Shown here one piece after another: positions 48,106 to 59,126 of a DNA stretch of 64,000 nucleotides (position 1 is the first letter of the stretch; the number at the start of each line of letters is the position of its first letter). The position numbers and the translations under genes were made by a program. Source of the stretch: Asterochloris sp. CNOR1 (taxonomy: Eukaryota > Chlorophyta > Trebouxiophyceae > Trebouxiales > Trebouxiaceae); contig OZ017746.1 of the NCBI GenBank assembly GCA_963969365.1, positions 2,790,001 to 2,854,000 on the forward strand, in the 5' to 3' direction. The notes under the pieces are model-generated. The model was not told the origin of the DNA. It was given only the letters and a program-made list of their open reading frames with translations, and made no database searches.

Positions 48106-51100
48106 ATGCAGTGTCGTGGTGCCCATTGCAGGTTTTCTGCAGGACTGCAAGCAAAGAGTCTGTCTCAGTGGACAACAAGCACATTGGTCTCTCACAGCTT
48201 GCGCAACATTATGGTGGGGGCAACAGCTCAGATTGAGGAGGCAAGGCCTCACAGGTGCGGACTAGCGTGTTGCTTTCTGAAGGGTTCATCGCCCACACCA
48301 GGTCCTTCTGGCGTCTTTATATATGTGTGTGTCATGGGGTGTGCGGGGCGCTGCCTCGGTGGGTACGGTGGTCGCCCCGTCGTGGGCGGCACGAGTTTGG
48401 CGGCAGAATGTACTGATGCTTGCGATCCTGTACACAAGTGGCAACATTTGTTGTGGCCCTGCAGCAATTCCTGCTCTGGCAAGGATCCCAGCCCGACAGC
48501 ACCTTTGAAGCCCACTTTTCCCATAGCACCCTCTAACCAGACACTGTCTGGGGGAGAGCCTTGTGTTGGCAAGATTGTGGAGGGGCCTGCTGCAAGCCGC
48601 CTGGAAGCCACACAGCCCTCAGAGCAGCAGCCTCAGAGTGGCAGTGCAGAGCAGCATGCAGCCAGTCCTGCGCCACAGGCACCAGCTGCTGCCAACAAAA
48701 CAGCGGCTGGTGCGCATGCAACGGCCAGTACTGGCGACGGCCTGGCAGCAGATGCTGCTGAGCAGCAGGCAGCCAGCCCTGAGAAACGGTCAGCTGCTGC
48801 TGCTGCCGCTCCACATGTCAGCACCCGTGCAGAGGCCAACACCGGGGGCACCCAGGCTGCCAGAGCCCCTGCACCTGACGTGTCTGCCCTCGAGCAGCAG
48901 GTGCAGCAGCAGGCTGGTGAGATTGCCAGGCTGCAGGCCCAGGCTGCACTGATCCCTGGGCTATAGCAGCAGGTGGCTCTTCTGCCTGGACTGCAGCAGC
49001 AGATGCAGCTGCTCACCACAGCAGTGCTCGCGCAGCAGCAGCTGCAGCAGGAGCGCCAGGGGTGGCAGCATGTCAGCGAGTCCCTGCAGTGCCAGATGCG
49101 GGAGCTGCTGCAGATCGCCAGGGAGGGGCAGCAGCCGCGCACAGTGCCAAGGCCTGCAGGTGCAGGAGGCAGCAGGTGATAAACTTGCTGTCATTGTGTC
49201 AACCGAGATTCTGCCATATCATGGCCGTTCGTCTGGTGCCTTTCTTGGCATCGATGCTTGCAGCGGAACTCAACAAAGGCAGATGGGCTATCACAAGCTC
49301 TGCACAGCGACGTTGTGATGCAAGGCTCTCGCAGTTCTCCTGAAAGTGTTGCAGGCTGCCGGTGCCACCAAGAGAGATGTCAGCAGGCAAGGCACCTGGC
49401 CGCCACCATCGCCAGCAGCGCCCCTGCGAGCCCAGAGTACCTGCAGGTGAATATCTATACTGGAAAATCGACAAACAAGCTGACAACAGCTGCAAAGGCG
49501 TCCACAGCGCTTGGCCTTGCAAAGGGACACTCCCCGCAATCCAGGACAGCCAACTCTTTTGCCTGTGCTGACTTCACCTGCTGGGACCTCTGCAGACCGG
49601 TCTGCACCATGCCATCATTCCTTCTGGAAGGGCCCATCCCAAGACGTCACACTGTCAGTTGGAAGCTTTTCACCTGCCTCCAGCTACCCCTGTCCTGCTG
49701 CAGGCTCCATCTGAAGCAGACCGGCATGCTGCAGTTGCAGTATGCGTCAGCATGTCCCTACTAATGCTGACAACCTGAAAGCAATGCCCCCTGTCTTCCA
49801 GACGCTGCTCGTTACAGAGGCCCTGGCAACAACTGTTGATGCCTGTGACATAGGCTGCTGCCTGCAGGCAACACGTGAAGCAGGGCCACACATGAAGTCA
49901 AGCATGCACCCCACCTTACGTCAGCAGCTGGCCTCCCCTGCAGGCCTTGCTGCACCAGGAGACAGAGTGGGCGGAGGACAGCCGCCGCATGCAGCTGCCA
50001 GCCGACCCACTTTACCTAAGCCGCCGCCAAGCCCCCTCTCGCGGCTTCCTGAGGAGCGGCAGCTCAGAGCCCAGCGTGCTGGAGGGCTCCCCTTGCGACA
50101 GCTGTGCGTCGAAGCATGGGCTGTTTGGCTCGCAGGCCACCCTCGCCAGTGGCAGGGGTCATGCAGCCAGGCCTGTGCACAGATCCAGCTCAGCCAGCAG
50201 CAGCAGCTCGCTTACAAGCTGGCTCTGCAGGATAGCCAGCAGCAGCAGCCCTGCCGCCACGCGACGCCAACTGTCTGCCCCGATGCTAAGCGGAGGCTGC
50301 TTGTCTCGAGGCGGGGCCTGGCGTGCCCGCTGTCTGCAGCTGCTGCAGCGCCTCCTCACAGACCCAGGGGACAGGATGGGCGGATGATGGCGGCTGCACA
50401 ACAGAAGCTGCAGCAGGCTTGGCAGTCGCGGCCTGTGCAAGTCCCCAGGCTGTGCCTGGAGCACATTCAGCTGGTGTGGTTCCGCTGACAGCAGATGCTG
50501 CCTTCTGTACTCATGCCCCACCGCAAGTTGTGCAAAGCACTTGAGCAGCATGGCTGCTGGTCTTGTCCAAAAGCTGCATCATCGATCATTCCTGCCGGAC
50601 TTGCCCGCAGCTAGGGCACATCTGGGTGCCTACAGCTGCGCTTGGCATTGCTTCCAGAGGCTTGCAGGTTGTCAGATCTCGGCTTGCCTGCAGGTGGTGC
50701 AGAACGAGCTGGAGCAGCCACAGCCTTGGCCCAGTACCCCCAGGGCCACAGCAAGCAGCCCCACAGCAGTGGTTGCCCCTGCAGCTGGCTGTGGGGAGGT
50801 GCCTGCAGGAAGAGTGGCAAAGGTGAGGGCTGCAAGCATTTGCTGCTGAAGGAGCACCTCATGGGCAAGCTTGGCCACAGCGCGTGGCTTGCACAGTGCT
50901 TCCAGACGGACGATTGCATGGAATGTGCTGCTGCAATTGCCTGCCTGGCCCTGCAGGCTAAGCAGTCGTCTGTCCCCCTCTGTGTTTGCACATATGTAGG
51001 GGCCAACGTCACATGACTTGCTGCAGGGCGCCCGATCTTCGTCTGCAGTGCTCATCGGTCCCTTTGCTCATGAGGTGGGTGCCCGTCAGCGCACTTTCCA

Positions 51101-54100
51101 GGTACAATGCTGCCCGCTGCTTGTGAACAAGGCTTCATGCTTTGCAATGCTTCGGAGTATGCCAAGTAACAGCGTGCCAGTTCTTTGTGTTGCTTGCCTC
51201 AGGGCAGCAAGCAACCCCTGCTGGCGCTGCACCCCTGGCTTGTAAAGGGCGTTGCACCTGCTGTCACCGCCCAACTCTCTCTTTGAGTGTGGCAGTCCGC
51301 AGTGACAAGTCAAGTATGGGGGTTGCAGGCTGCAGCCATTGGCGCGTGGGGTTATCTGCGTGAATCACTAACTTTTGTTCATTGCAGGAAGTCCAGGCTG
51401 GGAACACATGCTCTCCACCATATGATGAGCTTGCCTTCACTGCAGCCTGCGATGATGAAGTCGCAGCCATCATGGGCTGTACCCAGGTGGGAGTTGCATC
51501 GCACAGCACAGGGCTGGCACGACATTTCACAGCGATCGTGACAGGAACCACCTTCCGTTGCATTGTTTGGTAGTGCTGGCAGCTACTGTGGTTTAAGGCT
51601 TGGCAACTTTGCCTTCTGGCATCGTCACTTTGCCAGCTGTCGGATTGCAGTGCAGGGAAAATGTCAAAAGGACTTGCTTGATCTGCTGTCTGCAGGTCCA
51701 AGCGCCTGCTGGGCCTGCCACAGATGCTGCCCCACAGCGTCTGCACACCAATGAGGCCTTCGAGGAAGCGGCGGCCGCCACTCACAAGGTGTGTAGCTGC
51801 CCCTGCTGGGCCCCAGCTGCTTGAATGTGCATGCAGGCAGAGGCTGTGCTCAGAGAGGTCCTGCTGTCCATTCTACGGCCCCACTCACTGCTTTAGCGCT
51901 GCTCCCCGCCAGCCTGTTGCAGCACACTGTTCTGAGGGGAATGACAGGGCATGAGCTGCATGTGTCCAGCTGCAGGGCCTGTGCCTGGACGCAGGAGGAA
52001 TGGGCACTGACCGCACAGGCACTGAGGTGGTGGCTGATCTCCCGCAGACTGATGCAGTTGCCCAAGTGAGCCAACACTGCACCGCATCTGCAGTCGCCAG
52101 CTGCCTCCTAGTCATGCCGGCAACTCTAGGGATGTGCCTGTAGGTGTACATCACATTTTTGGCAAAGCCATTGCCTGTGTGTTTTTCCTCTGGCACACCG
52201 TGACCTGATGTGGCTCAGCACCTTGCGCAGGAAAGTGGCCTGGGTGCGCTGAGTGTCCAACAGCAACAGATCATGGAGGGCTATGGGCTGCATGCAGTGG
52301 AGCTGCTGCATGAGAGCATCCGCGGCAGCTGCTGGAGGTGAGACATCTGGCCACACCCAAGTGCCCGTCATGGCAGCACATCAGCATGCTCCAGCCTTGT
52401 GTCCAGCTGCAGCTGTGCCCTCACCCCTCCTTGCTCAGAAAGTAGCCTGCATAGGAGTGCGGGCAGTTGGCTGCCAGTGCAAGGCCTGAGGGCCAGGCAG
52501 CTTTAGTACCCCTGCCAGCCTGCAGTGAGCCACCCACATGCCGCCACCACCACTCACCACATCACCAAGGCAGGCTTTGTTCATGTCTGAGTCCTCCTGT
52601 TGCCAAGCTGCACATATCCTGTTGGCCCTGATGCTCTCGTCCTGCGAGTTACAACAAATGTCATGATTCCATACCTGGCCTCAGCCCCAGCAATGTGTGC
52701 ATGCATGCCTGGGGGGCAGGCACCCTGGTTCACTGTGCAAGCGCACCAGAACAATGGCTGGCGTCGCTGTCATGGTTGTGGCCTCCTTTGTATTCCGCTG
52801 TGAACTGTTCCTCTGTGCAGGTGCACCAGCACCGAGGCCACCGAGGGGTGCGGTGTGGTGGTCAAGATTGTGGACACCGGTGCTCGCCAGCAGCTGGCCA
52901 TGGAGGGGCCCAGGGATGCAGAGGCGGCAGAGGCAGATCTGGCCCTGCACACCAAGCTAGCCATGCACGAGAGGCATGTTGCGATGCGACTCACGGAGGC
53001 AGGAGTTCCCGGGTTGGCGCCACTGCTGAGGGATGTTCAGCGCAGGGGCCAGGGCACGTCCTGGGTGTTCCTGCTGATTGCCAGGTGGGTGGGATTGGGC
53101 AACAGCATGGGCAGTGAAGGCTCCACCGGCAATGTTTTGTTTGAGCATCATGGGGCTGAGAGGCAGCCGGTCAACCTGCTTTGTCTGTTCCGGGGCCTTG
53201 GCGGTGGCCAGCACACTTCATGAAAGCCTGACAATGCTGGTGTCAGCAAGGCTGCCTCTTCTGGTGACCGCTCTGCTCCCGCCTGCTGCAGGCTTGACAG
53301 CAGCACTGAGCCTTTTCTGGACTTCCTGTGGAGGTGTCGCTGCCAGGGGACCGGTGCTCACCAGGTCATGCTGTGTCTGCTGGAGGGCCTGCGCCAGGCT
53401 GCACAGGTGAGGCTGCGCAGTGCAGAAGGATCTCCCCTGCTGGGCCATGCGTGTCGCCCTGCCAAGCCCAGGAGTGCAGCAGCTCAGCGCACACTGGTTC
53501 CACCCCTGTATAAGCCGCTCTGCTTAGGCGCCAACCAACAACCTCTGCCTTTGCTATTCACTGCGGGACAGAGCTTGTGAGCGACCCAGCTTCTGTGGTG
53601 CAGACTGTGGCTGACCTGCATGAGCGTCTGCACTGCGCCGCTGTGGATATCAGACCAGACCTGATGTTTGCCGCTGTGGACGAGGATGGGCACCTGAGGC
53701 TCAACCTCATTGACATGTTCGGCGGCCTCTTTGTGGACCAGCCTGGTGGGTTCTCAGTGCTGGCAGCTGGCATGCTTACCTGCATGCCCTGCAGACAGGG
53801 TGCCCCCGACCTTCACAGCTGGGTCATGCTGGGAAGGTGGCCATGACGCTAGCCCCTTTGTGCTGATGCCCTCTCTAGTGCAGGCCACATCCCCCTGCTC
53901 TTGTGTAAAGCATTTTTTTGGGTCTGAATGATCCCTTACATTGCACATCACAATCTGATGGCAGGCTTGAGCCGTGCTGCCTGCTTGTTGTGGGACTCTG
54001 GCTACAGCACCAGCTCACTGCCCTGCTGCATCAGGCACAGGAAAGTCAGCTTGCAGGTAGTGCACCTCACCACTACTGCAGTAGCTTTCAAGGTTGCTTT

Positions 54101-55024
54101 GCTGGTCGTGACGCAGCCGCTCTGACGTGCTCTGGGTGCCTGCTGCAGAGGACTGGAAGGCTGATGTGCAGCCGTTGTTCACCCTGCCATTTGCCGGCCC
54201 CGAGCTCCTAGAGCTGCTGAAGCGCTGGCCACCCACTGCTGAGCAGCTGGCAACTGCGGCCCAGCACCTGAGGGGCTCCGATGTGTGGGGGCTGGGGGCA
54301 GTGTTGTACTGCGCAGTGACCAGGGAAGCACCCTTTGGCCCATCGAAGGACAGCTGTGCCCTGCAGGAGCACACTGGACGACGTCGCCCGAGGCAGGGTG
54401 AGGCAGTGCTTCTGCATGGACAGCCAGCTGCGGCTGCAACGAGCAGCTGCATCTTGACACTCTGTTACAACAGAGCTGACTGAGGTGCTAGCCGCTCAGG
54501 CAGCCTCAATGGGCAGCACTTGGGTTTCCAAGTGCTCAGCAGCTGCAGCAAAATGGGAGCTGGTACCTGGCCCTTCAGTGGGGTGCCAGCTGTGTGTGCC
54601 AGGAGCATGGCATAACTGCCCAACAGGCTGCATCGCGTAAGCAGCTGACTCCTGCCTGAGCCGTCTGCAGCTGTCAAGGTCTTCAGCTTTGGTGTACTAC
54701 AGTGCAATCGCTGTGTCTGTGGCTGCATGCGGCAGGGTAGATGGCTGCAACCTTTGACGAGGGCACGTGGCTGAGTCATGGGGTATCGTGCTGCAGCATG
54801 ACTTTGAGGACAAGACCCAGACCCCTGTGCTACAGTGCTTCCTGGAGAAGATGGAGGAGGATGGCATCGGTGTTAAGCTGGCAACTGTTGTTACAAAGAT
54901 TTTGATAAGCTGCTGGGCCCCAGCCAGCCACCGCCTCAGCAGCTGCGACCTGAATGTCTTGCTGACAAACGCAGTGGTCCTGGCTCAGGAGGAGGGCCAG
55001 GCTTCGCAAAACACACTGAGCTAA
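48106..55024 (+). CDS. Coiled-coil protein with a degenerate protein-kinase domain
   Basis: The proposed ATG is at 48106 (MQCRGAHCRFSAGLQ). Ala/Gln-rich exons follow (48471-49155) with a heptad-like region (MQLLTTAVLAQQQLQQERQG, then QCQMRELLQIAREGQQ). Phase-matched exons lead to QALLHQETEWAEDSRRMQLP (from 49942) and a Ser-rich stretch. Small exons such as EVQAGNTCSPPYDELAFTAA (51387) and ESGLGALSVQQQQIMEGYGL (52231) follow. The kinase-like domain starts at 52821: GVVVKIVD (VAIK-type Lys at 52864-52866), EAEADLALHTKLAMHE (helix C), FLDFLWRCRCQGT, and LHERLHCAAVDIRPDLMFAA, which replaces HRD-x-K-x-x-N. Then come LRLNLIDMFGGLF (DFG region), LPFAGPELLELL (APE-like), GSDVWGLGAVLYCAVTREAP and KILISCWAPASHRLSSCDL, ending TAA at 55024. 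The catalytic-loop Asn is Leu, so it is probably a pseudokinase. It may be two genes; the N-terminal part is less certain than 49942-55024. Confidence 0.55.
48901..48966 (+). other. Proposed 66-nt phase-0 intron removing an in-frame TAG
   Basis: The open frame through 48471-48966 meets TAG at 48964-48966 (PGL-stop-QQVALL), yet the same frame continues as clear coiled coil. An intron from GTGCAG (48901, after GAG CAG CAG) to TATAG (48966) is phase 0, removes the stop and joins ALEQQ to QQVALLPGL. If not spliced, the stop would truncate the protein. Confidence 0.45.
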
Positions 55025-56114
55025 CAGCCTGCCAACTGTGGGTCGCCTGGTGTAGAGGCCGCGATGCTCTCACACAATCAGGATAGCTGTCTTTGATGCT
55101 TTGACTGGCTAATGCAACCTTGCAGCAGTGGTATATCCCATGCTGGCACCTTGCTCACTGTGTCGGCATGCATTCTATTAGGCGTATGGAACTGATGCCT
55201 TGACGATGCTGGCAGCAAGTGAACAAGAGACCTTTGTTCTCCGCTCAGAGGGTGTGGCTCAGGTGGGGTAGCAGACCAAGGGTCTAGAAGAGCAAATCTC
55301 CTGAGTTGGCCAAGCACACATGCTCCTGACTTTCACACCTGGATCACTCTGAGTTAGAGCACAGCAGTCTCTCCAGGCAGAGTCCTTGTGTGGCGGTCAG
55401 GGATTGCTGCTCTGCATCAGTCCCACCATAAGGACGTCAGCAGCATGCCTGACAGCGCACTTCCCCCACCAAAGCTGCATGCCAGGCAGGCCTCACACCT
55501 GTGACTGGGCACATCAGCCCCCGTTTTGCTGGCTTGCACCTGCTCAGAACGTGCGAATCCTCCTCAGCTGAGCTGCCGTTACAGGTCATGGCACTCCAAC
55601 GAAAGCCTTGCATGTGGTCAGCCTGAGCCCATGCTTCAAGCCTGCTGAGCTGATCAGCCACCTCCCAACCTGCTCTGCACGCCTGGTGGCCAAGGGCTCT
55701 GCCAGGCCATCAGCGTTGGCAACCTTGATCTGCAGCGCCAGATGCAGCTGAGCGAGATGCTGCCAGAAAAGTGGCAGGTGCCATTGTGGCAGGTGCCATT
55801 GGGTGCGATTCAAGCAGAGGCATCATGAGGCATACAGCAGACTCAAGTTGCCTGCTCCACAACCCCTGTAGGAAGCAGGTCAGCAGCAGCTGGATGCCAA
55901 TGCAGTAGTGCTTTGTATCTGCACAGGTGCACAGCAGCTTGGCACCACTGGCAGTGCATCTCAGGGCCGCTTGCAGCTCAGAAGCACAGCATGGCAGCTC
56001 TCATTGACAGGGCCTGCCCCTCAGTGGTGACCTTGAGACCCTAGCCCTAGTACTCTGCATCCACCATCTCAGATCTAGGTCAAGTTCCAGAGCGCAGCAA
56101 ACTTTTCCCTTTTG
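55025..56114. other. 1.1-kb region between kinase-like and DEG8 genes
   Basis: No exon with good splice sites and family resemblance was found in these 1090 bp. It holds the 3' UTR of the kinase-like gene and the DEG8 promoter, and could hide an untranslated first exon. A perfect 15-bp duplication (GTGGCAGGTGCCATT twice) lies at 55771-55800. Confidence 0.4.
55771..55800 (+). repeat. Perfect 15-bp tandem duplication
   Basis: GTGGCAGGTGCCATT is repeated exactly twice, head to tail, upstream of the DEG8 gene. Each unit contains the palindrome-like core GGCAGGTGCC. It could be a doubled regulatory site or a simple slippage product. Confidence 0.8.
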
Positions 56115-58875
56115 ATGATGTCCTGCTGCATGGCATCCAGATGTCCCTGGTGCCGTCGATCTGTGCCCTCAGGTCACTCAGCCTTGTCATCAGCTCGGTC
56201 TGTGCCAGCACAGAGTTTGTTAGCAGCTCAGCATGATGAGCCATTAGATGCACTGCACGTATCAAGACGGCACCTGGTGCAGCTTGGGCTACTCGCTGTC
56301 TCATGGCCACTGCAGCAAGGTGCCAGCCAGGCCTTCACAATTGACGATGTCACACCCCCAGTGGCAACCCGCAGGCCTCTCTCAGACAGGTATACATGAC
56401 TGTTCCTCGCATTACATTCATGTCTGCCACATCCAGCAAGAAGGCAGTTGCTGTGCGCTTGTAGCATGGTGAGACCTCCGGGCAGCCATGCTTCAGGGAG
56501 GAGGCCATCATCAGCATCTTTGAGGCCAACACATTGAGCGTGGCCAATGTCTTCGACATCACTCTCCAGGTCTGTGCAGGCAAGTGGCCATGTCCTGGAT
56601 GAGAGTGTGAAACACTACGCTTGCCTGCCTTGCCTGGCCCATGCATGCTAGGTGGACATATGTCATGCAAGGTATTAAATCACTGCTCTATTCCGCTTGT
56701 GCATAGTCAGCAACAGCCGGAGCCTCACTAGGCTGGGATACTCCAAGGCACAGGGCTGGTGCTGCAGGGTCCCACCAGATCCGTACAGCAGGTGGACGCC
56801 CCAGAGGGCAACGGCACAGGCTTTGTCTGGGATGACAAGGGGCATGTGGTGAGCACCAGCAGGAGTGCTGGCAAGAGCTTGCCTGCCCGGGGCTGCTAAG
56901 ATGGGCACAAATCCATGCTACAGCAGTGGCAGCCGCATCCTCAGTCACAGCCTGCTAGGTGTCTGTCCTTGCCCTGCATTGCTGCAATCTCCATCAAAAT
57001 GGCTGCCGGGGGCAGCAACCCCCTGCTACAGCTGCACCTGCCTCAGGGGCAGCAGCAGCGGCAGCAGCCATGCAGTGCAAACGAACTGTCTCACCCCTGG
57101 TCTGCAGGTGACAAATTACCATGTTCTGGCCAATATCTTTAGGCAGCTCAGGCCAGACCAGCTCAAAGGCCAAGGGCGGCCCCTTGTGGCCAAACTCACC
57201 CTGCTAGGTTTGCTCTCTGCCGGCCTGCACCTCAGGGCAGCTTCTGCTCACTGCTCCCTATGGCGGCCTGACCTCCAGTTCCAGTGTCTGCTTAAATTGC
57301 TCTCCTGAAATGGACACCAATGCAGCTTGCACGCAGATTCTTCTGGATACCAGCAGACCTATGATGGTCTGCTGGTGGGAGCAGACAGGAGCAAGGATTT
57401 GGCTGTGCTGCAAGTGCAGTCGCCAAATGTGAGATGCTTCACAAGATGGCAAACACTGATTACTTTGTAGCAGCAAAGCCTTTCACCATCAGCCTCCTCC
57501 AGAATGTTCATATGATTGCATTTGCAGCAGATGCCTACATGCCCAGAAAGCACCAGGACGAAGCACAGCCTGCTGCTGCAAGTTGCTGCAAGCATTCCAT
57601 TTTGTACAGGCGTCTCTGAGGTCGGTTCAGCTGGGCGACTCAGACAGAGTACGCGTGGGGCAGCAGGTCCTGGCAATTGGCAACCCATTTGGCTTTGAGT
57701 GAGGCAGCTGCGAGCAGGCTCTTGTGGGCAGGCAATTGCAGCAAGAAATGGCTGCTCCCCAGAGATGCCCCCCTCTTATGATTGCTGCAATGTCAGGACA
57801 GCACAGCTTTGAGCACCTCAGTGGCCAAGCATGCTGTGGCATCATGCCTGTGCCTGCTCATGTCTGTATTTCATGTGTTCTCTGCAGCCACACCCTCACT
57901 TCAGGAGTGCTGAGTGGCATTGGCAGGGAGATCCAGTCACAGGCTGGCAGTGTGATCCCTGGTGGCCTGCAGACAGATGCAGCCATCAACCCAGGTAAGA
58001 GAGCAGGACCTGCCTGCTGAGCCTCGCTACCTTGAGGTTGCCCCCAACCCGGTACTTCACCTGCATCTTGCTGCACTTGTGCAGGCAACAGTGGTGGGCC
58101 ACTTCTTGACTCAGGTGGGTCAAAGATGCAAGCTGCTGCGTCACACAACACAAAGGGGCGGTGGGTGAGCCTGGCGTGCTGTCTGTATGTGCAGATGGCA
58201 GGGTGATTGGAGTGTGCACAGCCATCTTCACCAACACAGGCACCTCTGCTGGCGTGGGCTTTGCTATCCCGATCAGCACGGTCAGATCTGTGGTGCCTCA
58301 GCTCATCGAGTTTGGCAAGGTCGTGCGGCCTGCGCTCAACGTCCAGGTGGGCTGCTTGATGACTGCAGCACCAGCATGTAGAGCTGGGCAGGGGCAGAAA
58401 ACAGAGACCGGCCTCCCAGCACCGGCACCTTCACAGTGCACGGGCAATGTGTTAGCTGCCCTGTACCTGATGGCCAGCGGGCTGACTGGTGTGCTAGAGG
58501 CAGGGCCTGCTGCAGGAACACCGTGCGCAGCTCTTGTCTGTCATGAACCATGACTCTACTTCCCTGCAGCTGAGCACTGACTCGGTGGCTCGCCAGCTCA
58601 AGGTAGTCAAGGGCGCCCTCGTACAGGCTGTGAGCAAGGGCAGCCAGGCAGACAAGGCAGGGCTGCTGCCCACAAGGCGAGGCCTGGGAGGCATCATACG
58701 AGGCGACGTCATTGTTGGCATTGACGGAAAAACCATCGTCAAAGCATCTGACTTGGTGGCAGCACTGGACAGCTACAATGTTGGTGACACAGCCGCCCTG
58801 AAGGTTCAGCGAGGAGATGGCAAGGATGCTAAAGAACTCTCCTTGAAGTTGACCCTTGAGGAAGGCAGCATGTGA
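56115..58875 (+). CDS. DEG8: DEG8-like thylakoid-lumen serine protease (S1C with PDZ)
   Basis: Lumenal Deg protease that helps degrade photodamaged D1 during photosystem II repair. The first exon from the ATG at 56115 or 56118 is a Ser/Arg-rich transit peptide followed by SRRHLVQLGLLAVSWPLQQG and ASQA/FTIDDVTPP, a twin-arginine type lumen signal. Exon 1 ends PLSDR and joins in phase to EEAIISIFEANTLSVANVFD (from about 56498), the DEG8 hallmark. The protease core is VWDDKGHV/VTNYHVLANIF (His at 57120-57122), DGLLVGADRSKDLAVLQVQ (Asp at 57396-57398), RVRVGQQVLAIGNPFGF/DHT, QTDAAINPG/NSGGPLLD (Ser at 58090-58092) and VCTAIFTNTGTSAGVGFAIP. One PDZ domain (ADKAGLLPTRRGLGGIIRGD, then VIVGIDGKTIVKASDL) ends LEEGSM at TGA 58875. 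The catalytic triad is intact. Sequence phrases favour DEG8 over DEG1. Confidence 0.9.
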
Positions 58876-59008
58876 TGCTGAGCCCTCTTACCCGACTTCC
58901 ATGCCTAAACTTTAATTGAACCTGCCGAAATACATGTAGCTCAATTGCTCTGGCCACAATTCATTACTGCAATTTGCAAAGAAATAAGCACAGCGCTGCG
59001 ATCTCCTG

Positions 59009-59013
59009 TTACA
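59009..59013 (-). terminator. TGTAA polyadenylation signal of the choline kinase gene
   Basis: TTACA on the plus strand reads TGTAA on the minus strand, 114 bp beyond the choline kinase stop codon. The 58876-59126 convergent spacer is AT-rich and holds both 3' UTRs; no DEG8 TGTAA is seen. Confidence 0.5.
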
Positions 59014-59126
59014 ATCATCGCAAGGAATGTCCTTGCACGTACGCAGAAAGCGGGGTGGCCATGAGTCCAGCAGCTAGCTACCGCTGCAGCTGCCCGAATA
59101 TCATTCTGGGAGACAGCTAGTCTGAA

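Noticed and set aside
48964-48966. Alternative genetic code with TAG as glutamine
   Set aside because: The position would suit Gln, but TAG is the natural terminator of the aminopeptidase (40963-40965) and choline kinase (59127-59129) genes, so the standard code fits better.
49742-50488. Alternative frame through the Ser-rich exon of the kinase-like gene
   Set aside because: Open for 248 codons, but the frame starting ALLHQETEWAEDSRR matches splice phase on its upstream side and has more natural composition.
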